64,000 nucleotides of DNA from NCBI GenBank assembly GCA_017464525.1, contig JAFTZM010000028.1, positions 1 through 64,000 of the forward strand, given 5' to 3'. Numbering within the stretch: the first letter of the stretch is position 1; every line of letters starts with the position of its first letter. Source of the DNA: Clostridia bacterium (GTDB lineage: Bacteria > Bacillota > Clostridia > Oscillospirales > QAKW01). A program made the translations under genes and the position numbers. Below the pieces are notes generated by a model. The model was not told the origin of the DNA. It worked only from the letters and a program-made list of their open reading frames with translations, and ran no database searches. Shown piece after piece: positions 44,781 through 51,868 of this stretch.

Positions 44781-45467
44781 TTAGTATACGAAGGTTGGGA
44801 TGTTTTCCAGCGCTTCTTTTTGGGCATCGGTAAGCATTTCCGATATTGTGCCTTCGATGTGATCTCCTTCGATTCGAACCGCATGGACGGAACCGGAAAT
44901 TTTATCGCCAAGATTATAGTCAAATTGGTCGCTTGATCCGGTGGAAGGGAAGTTTAATTTGACTGTTTTTTGGGGCTCGTCCGGTAGTTTAGCGTATATA
45001 AATGATTCGTAAATTGCAGTAACGATCATGGGGGTATCGTCTGCAAGAAAGCTTCCGGTGATGTCGGGGCCGATAAAGTCCTCCGAATGGGTGATCTCTG
45101 TCAAAAGAGGCTTGCCGCTTTCGGGGATGCGGTACCGTTTTCCGTTGAAGCGCAACAGCATATCTTTGAGGGAGAATTCAACGGTTGCAGTTTCTCTTTC
45201 TTCCCCCGGATCTTCCATTAGGCAGACGGTATATTCGGAAGAGAAGGAGGTTTCCTCTGCAACTGCGGTGGATGCTAGAAGGATTTGCCGGCAGAATTTT
45301 TGGGCGTATTCTTCGTTTAAAAGCCCGTTTGCATCCCCCTCGATGGTCATAGAAGTGGGGGAGAAGGTGTCGGGGCTTTCAACAACAGGGTGATCTACCT
45401 GCGCTGTGCAACCGTTGAGAAAAAGATACATTAAAATAAGTCCTATTATAATGGTAATTTTTTTCAT
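44781..45467 (-). CDS. Hypothetical lipoprotein
   Basis: 228 residues. The signal peptide MKKITIIIGLILMYLFLNGC ends in a lipobox (LNGC), so the protein should be lipid-anchored outside the cell. The rest is hydrophilic with no recognised domain; motifs such as FSLKDMLLRFNGKRYRIP suggest a beta-rich fold. It lies 11 nt downstream of the broken peptidase on the same strand and shares its promoter. The ribosome binding site is GAGGTC. The function is unknown. Confidence 0.7.
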   Translation of the reverse strand: MKKITIIIGLILMYLFLNGCTAQVDHPVVESPDTFSPTSMTIEGDANGLLNEEYAQKFCRQILLASTAVAEETSFSSEYTVCLMEDPGEERETATVEFSLKDMLLRFNGKRYRIPESGKPLLTEITHSEDFIGPDITGSFLADDTPMIVTAIYESFIYAKLPDEPQKTVKLNFPSTGSSDQFDYNLGDKISGSVHAVRIEGDHIEGTISEMLTDAQKEALENIPTFVY

Positions 45468-45478
45468 AATAGACCTCT

Positions 45479-45961
45479 TTATCTGTATGGACAGAAGGCG
45501 AACATTTCTCTGTTAATTCCGGTTAAATTCGTGCTATCCCATTCATAATAAGTCAGCATATCCCAGCAGACATAGCGTTTTCCTCCGTTTGCTAACGCAT
45601 CATATATTTTGATGAAAGAGTAATTTTCTGGTTGACCATTTCGTATCCCTGATATATTGTTATAGCCAAAGATAATGTTCATATGACCTCCGGGATAGAA
45701 TGTAGATACAGTGGAATTGATTCCTAATAATATTGGCCATCCTAAATCAATATAATCTGTAACAAAATCCCAATCCGCATCTTGGCCAGAACTATGAGCT
45801 ACTTGCCCATAATAGCCGAAAGAATAATTGATGTTCATGGTGTGACAGCAATTGTTTTGAATGTTGTGATGAATAAAACGATCACCGAGATAACTGCGGT
45901 TTTCTAAAGATGTTTCTTCAATGTTTTCATTTGCTTTCCTCCTAAAAATTATTAAAGACAA
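45479..45961 (-). pseudogene. Truncated secreted cysteine peptidase (C39/papain-like C-terminal half)
   Basis: The 160-codon frame keeps what looks like the C-terminal half of a C39/C10-type peptidase (GWPILLGINST, then GGHMNIIFGYNN with the catalytic His, and FIKIYDALANG). The N-terminal half with the catalytic Cys is absent. The good ribosome binding site AGGAGG points to a different-frame ATG that encodes only MKTLKKHL before a stop, as if the original signal peptide and half the enzyme were lost by a frame-breaking deletion. It is AT-rich compared with its neighbours. It could still be a functional short protein from ATG 45961, but this is less likely. Confidence 0.6.
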
Positions 45962-45969
45962 ATGTCTTT
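45954..45969. promoter_or_regulatory. Palindrome at the transcription start of the peptidase/lipoprotein pair
   Basis: AAAGACA-AA-TGTCTTT at 45954-45969, where transcription from the promoter upstream would begin; a possible operator. Confidence 0.4.
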
Positions 45970-45975
45970 GTAAAT

Positions 45976-46004
45976 AATATATATTAAGTTCATAAAAAAG
46001 TCAA
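45976..46004 (-). promoter_or_regulatory. Promoter of the broken peptidase and lipoprotein
   Basis: Minus strand: TTGACT (46004-45999), 17-nt spacer, TATATT (45981-45976). Confidence 0.65.
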
Positions 46005-46128
46005 TAGAAATAGTTTAAAATGTAAAAAAAGTGATGTGTAATGATAAAATTTATAGTCTGGTGATTTTGGATATAAACGGGCGATATACATTCTACGTGA
46101 ACAGAAATGTAATTGTTGAGGAATATAC

Positions 46129-46173
46129 TCCGGTGAGACGATTTTGGTCTACGAAGGCGTTACAACCTATTAA
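46129..46173 (+). pseudogene. Remnant of a second dapF 3' end
   Basis: In one frame this stretch encodes SGETILVYEGVTTY and a stop, matching the last 14 residues of the CarB-DapF protein (SGETVLVYEGVTTY) with one change. At DNA level 12 of 45 bases differ, and 11 of these changes are synonymous, so it is not a recent copy but a diverged homologue that was under selection. Upstream similarity stops abruptly. Its own terminator follows directly. Confidence 0.8.
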
Positions 46174-46206
46174 AAAATGGCTGAGTGCTTTGCACTCAGC
46201 CATTTT
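46174..46206. terminator. Bidirectional terminator between the dapF remnant and the GH127 gene
   Basis: A 15-bp perfect stem (46174-46188 / 46192-46206), TTT loop, and A/T tracts at both ends. Confidence 0.9.
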
Positions 46207-46207
46207 C

Positions 46208-47959
46208 TTATAATTTGGGGAGCTCGGACATGCGGAGCTTGGCGCAGCCGTAGGGAACGAGGGTGATCTCTTCGGGGTCGCTGATGGGTTCGGTGTTTTG
46301 GGGGACTTTGGCGCAGACGGTCTCGTAGCCTTCCTCATAGCCCCAATCGATCTTGCAGGCTTTGATCTTCATGGTAAGGGGTGGGTGTTCCGAGGAGAAG
46401 GGGATGGCATCCACCTCGCCGGGAATCAGCTCCGGCTCGCCGCAATAGGCGTAGTTCCAATCTGATCTTGCGATGTATTCATAGTCGCAATAGGGAAATT
46501 TGCGTTCTACACCGTTTCGTTCGTATTCCAGCATTTTTTTCTCATACTGAATGGGAAGAGCAAAGACGAGGGACCCGTATTTTACCGCCTTTAGGTCATA
46601 GGGGCGGTCAATAAACTCCAACTTTCGTTCGATCTCAATGGAAATATCGGTTTTTTCTCCTGCTTTAAATGTAAAGTTTTTATCCTTTACAACCAAATTA
46701 AAGTCTTTTTCGGTATCGATGCGGTAGGTGACGGTATTTTTAAAGGGATATTCGGTGATGATCTCGATATGGATACCATTTGCATCTAATTTTGCGGGAA
46801 CGGGAAGGGTGTTAACCACCGTATCCCCGTTGTGCATGAAAACAGAGAGGGCCAGCTTGGGCCAGGCCTGGTTGAAGTTGGAGGTGCAGCAGCCGTAATG
46901 GGGCTCCAGACCGAAGATGTGGGCATCCTTGCCGTTGGTGCGGAAGATGGGTTTGCCCTCAAACCGCTGGCAGGAGATCTGGTTGCTCATCTGCACATAC
47001 TGGTGCGCCCACATATCGTCGCTGATGGTAGCGGGGAGGGCGTTGAATGCCAGCAGCTCCAGCCGGTCTGCCCATTTCTGATCCCCGGTCACTGCAAAGA
47101 GATGCTCATAGGAATACATCTGCTCCACCACAGAGCATAACTCTGTACCCTGGATGGGGCTTAAGCCGGAAAGGCACTCATCGCCGGTAAACAGGCCCAC
47201 GGGGGTGCCGTTCCATTGATCCAGGAGGGTGCGGAATTTCTCCGCCTCATCGGTATATTCTTCTCCCAGCAGTTCATGGGAGACGGCTTCGGCCTTCAGC
47301 ATCATGCAAAGGTTGACGATATGGGTGTAGAGGGTCCACTTATTCAGCGGGCGCTCCCAATGGGGGATGACTTCGTGGTAATCCTTGCCCTGCTCCTTGA
47401 GAAGGGCGGCCAGCTCCTTCAGCCACTCTTCGCCGGTTCTTTGATAGAGAAAATTGATGGCGATAAAGCCCTCAAACCAGCGGTACCGCCCCCAGCGGAA
47501 GAGGTGGATAGTGCCGTTTTTCAGCAGTTCATAGTAGTTTTTCAGGGCTTTTTCCAGGGCACCGGGGATCCGCTCATCTCCGGAGCACTCATAATAAACC
47601 ACCAGCACCTTGGAGATAAGCAGAGTGGCCCAAGTGTCGTAGGTGGAGATCTGATCCTCGCCGCAGGGGCAGATCCAGCCGCTGGGCTGCTGCCGCTCCA
47701 GAATAGCGTCGATGTACTTCTTCGCCCGGCCGATCATATCCTCGTTTCCCAGCAGATAGGCCAAGGGAATAAAGCCGTCCAGCCAGTAGGGGACTCGCTC
47801 CCAGCCCTCGGAGGTGCCGCCGATCCAGGCGCTATCCCGAACATCGCGCCAGACCTTATCTAAATTGCCGCTCAGGCCTTCAGCTTGAATTTCCAGCTGG
47901 CGCTTCAGCCAGCCGGCGGGCTTAATTTCATTGGATGTATAAAAATTCCATTTTTTCAT
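46208..47959 (-). CDS. GH127/GH146-type beta-L-arabinofuranosidase (DUF1680)
   Basis: 583 residues, with the (alpha/alpha)6 barrel of the DUF1680 family. Motifs: WERVPYWLDGFIPLAYLLG, TELCSVVEQMYSYEHLFAVTGD (with the conserved Glu and Cys), and EPHYGCCTSNFNQAWPKLA, where the tandem cysteines belong to the zinc-thiolate site containing the nucleophile. It removes beta-linked L-arabinofuranose, as in plant hydroxyproline-linked arabinans. There is no signal peptide, so it is cytoplasmic. The start is at ATG 47959 behind GAGGTG rather than the GTG inside that site. Works logically with GH51 and ribulokinase. Confidence 0.9.
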   Translation of the reverse strand: MKKWNFYTSNEIKPAGWLKRQLEIQAEGLSGNLDKVWRDVRDSAWIGGTSEGWERVPYWLDGFIPLAYLLGNEDMIGRAKKYIDAILERQQPSGWICPCGEDQISTYDTWATLLISKVLVVYYECSGDERIPGALEKALKNYYELLKNGTIHLFRWGRYRWFEGFIAINFLYQRTGEEWLKELAALLKEQGKDYHEVIPHWERPLNKWTLYTHIVNLCMMLKAEAVSHELLGEEYTDEAEKFRTLLDQWNGTPVGLFTGDECLSGLSPIQGTELCSVVEQMYSYEHLFAVTGDQKWADRLELLAFNALPATISDDMWAHQYVQMSNQISCQRFEGKPIFRTNGKDAHIFGLEPHYGCCTSNFNQAWPKLALSVFMHNGDTVVNTLPVPAKLDANGIHIEIITEYPFKNTVTYRIDTEKDFNLVVKDKNFTFKAGEKTDISIEIERKLEFIDRPYDLKAVKYGSLVFALPIQYEKKMLEYERNGVERKFPYCDYEYIARSDWNYAYCGEPELIPGEVDAIPFSSEHPPLTMKIKACKIDWGYEEGYETVCAKVPQNTEPISDPEEITLVPYGCAKLRMSELPKL

Positions 47960-47977
47960 TTTTTTCACCTCGGTTTC

Positions 47978-48005
47978 ATTATACCTGAAAATTCAAAAAA
48001 ATCAA
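47978..48005 (-). promoter_or_regulatory. Promoter of the GH127 gene
   Basis: Minus strand: TTGATT (48005-48000), 16-nt spacer, TATAAT (47983-47978). Confidence 0.65.
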
Positions 48006-48107
48006 TGAAATTATCGGGATAAAAAGTGAGAAAATCCGATATTTTCTTGAACAAAATGGGAGTGTGTATTCTAATAATTTTAAAACGGTACTATTCCGGA
48101 AATTTGA

Positions 48108-48242
48108 GCTGGGGATGATCCTGGAGGCGGCGATGAATTTGAACAGATCGATGCGCTGGCGAAAAAGAGCTATGATTATCTGCAGCAGGCACTGAAATAT
48201 AGTGTTAATATTGGGTCTGCGGCAACAGAGACCATTTTATAG
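48108..48242 (+). pseudogene. C-terminal fragment of a lost gene
   Basis: After an in-frame TGA at 48105, a 44-codon frame runs to TAG at 48240, encoding an acidic helix-like tail (DEFEQIDALAKKSYDYLQQ). It has no start or ribosome binding site and is followed by a proper terminator, as expected for the 3' remnant of a deleted gene. Parent family not recognised. The rest of 47960-48308 holds the GH127 promoter and the next gene's promoter. Confidence 0.5.
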
Positions 48243-48270
48243 AAAAACTCCCCGTTTTGGGGAGTTTTTT
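48243..48270. terminator. Intrinsic terminator
   Basis: Stem AAAAACTCCCC (48243-48253) with GGGGAGTTTTT (48259-48269), loop GTTTT. Confidence 0.88.
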
Positions 48271-48273
48271 GTC

Positions 48274-48302
48274 TTGTAATGAAGGAAATAGTATGGTATT
48301 AT
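48274..48302 (+). promoter_or_regulatory. Promoter of the acyltransferase/ribulokinase operon (leaderless type)
   Basis: TTGTAA at 48274-48279, 17-nt spacer, TATTAT at 48297-48302, and only 6 nt to the ATG at 48309. Confidence 0.6.
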
Positions 48303-48308
48303 TTACAT

Positions 48309-49010
48309 ATGAAACGTTTGACAATGATCGACATTTTAAGAGCCGTTGCTATTATCAATATGGCGGCGTACCATACTCTTTGGGATCTGGTCTACATTCA
48401 CCGGGTGCCCTTGGGATGGTTTCGCTCGGAGGGGGCCACCGCCTGGCAACTTTCTATTCGGTGGGCCTTTATTCTGCTTTCCGGCTTTTGCTTTTCCCTG
48501 AGCAAGCGCAAGCACAAGCGGGGGTGGTTTGTATTTGGCTGCTCCTGGGTCATTACTGCGGTAACGTTGATCGCCATGCCCCGGGATGCGATCCTCTTCG
48601 GGGTGCTGACTCTTTTGGGAACGGCCATGATCCTGACCTATTTTCTGGAGCCGATACTGCAGCAGATCCCCGCTCCCATTGGTATTGCAGCCAGCGGACT
48701 GCTCTTTTGCTTTTTTGACCGGTTTCCCTTTCCCAAGGCTTTATATGCCAACTATTTTACCGCCTTTTTAGGCTTTCCTCCGGGGTGGTTTTCTTCCTCT
48801 GATTATGTGCCGGTATTTCCCTGGCTTTTTGCCTTCTGGATGGGGTATTTTCTGTTTGAAATAATGAGGAAAAATGATCTGCTCCGGTACCTTTCCGGCC
48901 TGCGCTGCAGGCCGCTGGAATGGATCGGCCGCCATTCACTGGCTATCTATATGGTACATCAGCCGTTGATCTACGGGTTCTTATATCTTCTTTTTGAGGT
49001 GATCAGATGA
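48309..49010 (+). CDS. Membrane acyltransferase-like protein (DUF1624 / HGSNAT-like)
   Basis: 233 residues with about six to seven hydrophobic helices. The start MKRLTMIDILRAVAIINMAAYHTLWDL matches the DUF1624/heparan-glucosaminide acetyltransferase family, with the conserved R and H of the first two helices (DILR, YHTLWDL); a second H is in IGRHSLAIYMVHQPLIY. Such proteins acetylate sugars using acetyl-CoA across the membrane. The start at 48309 has no Shine-Dalgarno and lies 6 nt after the -10 element, so the mRNA may be leaderless; ATG 48324 is an alternative. It overlaps ribulokinase by 4 nt. Confidence 0.78.
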   Translation: MKRLTMIDILRAVAIINMAAYHTLWDLVYIHRVPLGWFRSEGATAWQLSIRWAFILLSGFCFSLSKRKHKRGWFVFGCSWVITAVTLIAMPRDAILFGVLTLLGTAMILTYFLEPILQQIPAPIGIAASGLLFCFFDRFPFPKALYANYFTAFLGFPPGWFSSSDYVPVFPWLFAFWMGYFLFEIMRKNDLLRYLSGLRCRPLEWIGRHSLAIYMVHQPLIYGFLYLLFEVIR

Positions 49011-50608
49011 AAAAATATGTGATCGGCATCGATTTCGGTACCCTATCCGCCCGGGCGGTACTTTTTGATCTGAAAACGGGGGAGGAGGCGGCAGAGGCGG
49101 TCTACACCTACCCCCATGGGGTGATGGATTTCGGCCGGCCAAAGTATGCCCTCCAGCACCCGGATGATTATCTGGAGGCGCTGAAAACCACCATTGCCGG
49201 CCTTGCGGCTGATCCGGCCGAGGTGGCGGCGTTGGGGATCGATTTTACCTGCTGCACCATGGTGGCGGTGGATGAAAAGCTGGAGCCGCTCTGCAAGCGG
49301 TTTGAGAATCCTCACGCTTATGTGAAGCTCTGGAAGCATCACGGTGCGGTGGAGCAGGCAGATCGGTTTGATGCCTTTGCCAAAAAGGAAGAGTGGTTCA
49401 GGATTTTTGGCGGGAGCAGTTCTTCCGAATGGCTCTTTCCCAAGATCATGGAGACCTTGGACGAGGCGCCGGAGGTATTTGATGCCACCTATCGCTTTAT
49501 GGAGGTAGCGGATTGGCTCTCTTGGCGGATGACCGGCCGGGAGACCCATAATGCGTCTATGGCGGGGTTGAAGAATCATTGGAGCAAGGAATACGGCTAC
49601 CCCGATAACGAATTTTTAAAGAAGGTTCACCCCGGTCTGGGCGGCATTGTGGGAACCAAGGTTTCCGCGGTTGTCAATTCGGTGGATGAGACGGCGGGGG
49701 TACTGAACGAGTGCGGAGCCGCTATGACGGGGCTTTTGCCCGGTACTCCGGTGGCTCTGCCTATGGTGGATGCCCACGCCCCGCTGGCGGCGCTGAACAT
49801 TGTGGGGGAAGGGGAGATGCTGGTGGTGATCGGCACCTCTACCTGCCATATCATCAACACCAAGCACCCGGCGACGGTGCCGGGTATCACCGCCTATGTG
49901 CAGGACGGGATGATCCCTGGTTTTTATACTTATGAATCCGGTCAGGCGGGGGCAGGAGATTGCTTCGATTGGTTTGTGCATCATTGCGTGCCTGCTTCCT
50001 ACACGGCAGAGGCCGAGGAGCGGGGGATGAATATTCACGCTCTTTTGCGGGAAAAGGCCATGAGGCTAAAGCCCGGCCGAAATCGGCTTGTGGCGCTGGA
50101 TTGGTGGAGCGGTAACCGCAGCGTGCTAAAAAATGACAATCTGACCGGCATGATCCTAGGGCTGACAATGCAGACCAAGCCGGAGGAGATCTACCGGGCG
50201 CTGATCGAGGCCACAGCCTATGGTACCCGGCGGATCATTGAGAATTACGAGGAGCATGGCATCCCCGTTACTGATATCTGCGCCGCCGGGGGTATCGCCC
50301 GGAAGGATCCCATGCTGATGCAGATCTATGCGGATGTGACCGGCCGGGAATTCCGGGTGGCCCGCACCGGGCAGGCGGCAGCCCGGGGCAGCGCCCTTTA
50401 TGCGGCGGTGGCGGCGGGGGTCTGCCGGGATATCACAGAGGCGGCAGAAAAATATGCCCGCCCGGATGCGGAGCGTTACACCCCCGATCCCGGAGCGGCG
50501 GAGATCTATGAAGCACTATATCGGGAATATAAAAAACTGCACGATTATTTCGGGCTGGAAAACCGCGTGATGGAGCGATTGGATGAGATCGCGGGGAGGG
50601 CAGAATGA
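49007..50608 (+). CDS. araB: Ribulokinase
   Basis: FGGY-family kinase phosphorylating L-ribulose in arabinose breakdown, 533 residues. YVIGIDFGTLSARAVLFD is the N-terminal phosphate motif, GIDFTCCTMVAVD the ribulokinase signature, VVIGTSTCHI lies mid-domain, and the FGGY C-domain has EATAYGTRRIIENYEEHGI and ICAAGGIARKDPMLMQIYADVTG. No araA or araD is in this window. Coupled on both sides by 4-nt overlaps. Confidence 0.9.
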   Translation: MKKYVIGIDFGTLSARAVLFDLKTGEEAAEAVYTYPHGVMDFGRPKYALQHPDDYLEALKTTIAGLAADPAEVAALGIDFTCCTMVAVDEKLEPLCKRFENPHAYVKLWKHHGAVEQADRFDAFAKKEEWFRIFGGSSSSEWLFPKIMETLDEAPEVFDATYRFMEVADWLSWRMTGRETHNASMAGLKNHWSKEYGYPDNEFLKKVHPGLGGIVGTKVSAVVNSVDETAGVLNECGAAMTGLLPGTPVALPMVDAHAPLAALNIVGEGEMLVVIGTSTCHIINTKHPATVPGITAYVQDGMIPGFYTYESGQAGAGDCFDWFVHHCVPASYTAEAEERGMNIHALLREKAMRLKPGRNRLVALDWWSGNRSVLKNDNLTGMILGLTMQTKPEEIYRALIEATAYGTRRIIENYEEHGIPVTDICAAGGIARKDPMLMQIYADVTGREFRVARTGQAAARGSALYAAVAAGVCRDITEAAEKYARPDAERYTPDPGAAEIYEALYREYKKLHDYFGLENRVMERLDEIAGRAE

Positions 50609-51867
50609 GCAAGAAAAAACTGATCATCATTTCCAACGACGCATTGGTACGGGAGGATATGGATTATTTATTGACCAAGCCTCTCATGAAGGAATTGGTG
50701 GCCAAGGGCAGCTGGGTGGAGACGCTAAAAACGGTGTATCCCTCCATTACCTATTGCTGCCATGCCTCTATGATCACCGGCTGTTACCCGGAAAAGACCC
50801 ATCTTTACAATAATGAGGTGGATGAATACGGCTGCAAGGACTGGAACTGGGAGCGGAAGAGCATCCGGGTCAAGACCCTCATCGATGCGGCCAAGGATGC
50901 GGGCTGCACCACCGCCAATGTATTCTGGCCGGTGCTGGGCAACGACCCTAATATCGACTATAATATTGCCGAATACTGGTCCCAGACCCCGGAGGAGCCG
51001 CTGGTCGACGCCCTTCGGAGAATGGGCAGCTCCGAGCAGGTGCTCAAGGAGATCGTGGAGCCCAATCTTTATTATATTGACGGTCATCAGCGGCAGCATC
51101 CCTTCTGCGATGAGTTTATCTTTGCCTGCGCCCGGGATATGATCGTGAAATATCAGCCGGATCTGCTGGTGCTGCATCCTGCGGGGATCGATGGGAAACG
51201 CCATCAATGCGGCATCTTCAACGATGAGGTGACGGAGCAACTGGATTATACCTATTACTGGATCGAAAAGCTGGTGCGTGCCCTGAAGGAGCAGGGGCTT
51301 TATGAGGATACCAACATCATTCTTACCTCCGATCACGGGCAGATGGATGTGAAGCGCCGCTGCAACCCCAACGCGTTGTTGTTGGAGGCGGGGATCCGTC
51401 CGGAGCAGGCGTATGTGAAGCCGGTAGGCGGCTCGGCGCAGGTCTTTATCGGGGATCGGGCGGTTTATGAGAAGGTCTATCGGCTCTTCAAGGATGCGGC
51501 AGAGGCCGGGATCTACGGCTTCGAGCGGGTATATACCAAGGAGGAGGCCCAAGCGGAGGAGCGGCTGGCCGGTGATTTCGAGCTGGTGCTGGAAAGCGAC
51601 GGCTATACCACCTTCAGCAACAGCACTGAGGGTCGCTATATGCTGGATTTTGATTTTAACGATTACCGCCAGGGCCACGGAACTCACGGCTATCTGCCGG
51701 AAAAGGGGCCGCAGCCTTCCATGGTGATGATCGGGCCTGATTTCAAGAAGGGGGTAAGGGTCCCCCGCCGCAATACGGTGGATATGGCAGTGACTGCTGC
51801 CCATGTGATGGGTTGGAGCCTGCCGGATGCCGACGGTGAAATTATCAATGAAGTGTTAGAGGGTTAA
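50605..51867 (+). CDS. Type I phosphodiesterase / alkaline-phosphatase-superfamily enzyme
   Basis: 420 residues of the nucleotide pyrophosphatase/phosphodiesterase group. LIIISNDALVRED gives the first metal Asp. The nucleophile region is YPSITYCCHASMITGCYPEKTH, in which the Thr is kept but the usual TFPNH reads TYCCH. LVLHPAGIDGKRHQCG and ILTSDHGQMDV give further Asp and His ligands, and QGHGTHGYLP the last His. No signal peptide, so cytoplasmic. It is coupled to ribulokinase by a 4-nt overlap and is followed after one base by the next gene. Substrate unknown; a sugar phosphodiester or nucleotide sugar is possible. Confidence 0.83.
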   Translation: MSKKKLIIISNDALVREDMDYLLTKPLMKELVAKGSWVETLKTVYPSITYCCHASMITGCYPEKTHLYNNEVDEYGCKDWNWERKSIRVKTLIDAAKDAGCTTANVFWPVLGNDPNIDYNIAEYWSQTPEEPLVDALRRMGSSEQVLKEIVEPNLYYIDGHQRQHPFCDEFIFACARDMIVKYQPDLLVLHPAGIDGKRHQCGIFNDEVTEQLDYTYYWIEKLVRALKEQGLYEDTNIILTSDHGQMDVKRRCNPNALLLEAGIRPEQAYVKPVGGSAQVFIGDRAVYEKVYRLFKDAAEAGIYGFERVYTKEEAQAEERLAGDFELVLESDGYTTFSNSTEGRYMLDFDFNDYRQGHGTHGYLPEKGPQPSMVMIGPDFKKGVRVPRRNTVDMAVTAAHVMGWSLPDADGEIINEVLEG

Positions 51868-51868
51868 G

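Noticed and set aside
46031-46213. 60-codon plus-strand frame before GH127
   Set aside because: No ribosome binding site, and it overlaps the dapF remnant and terminator in a different frame.
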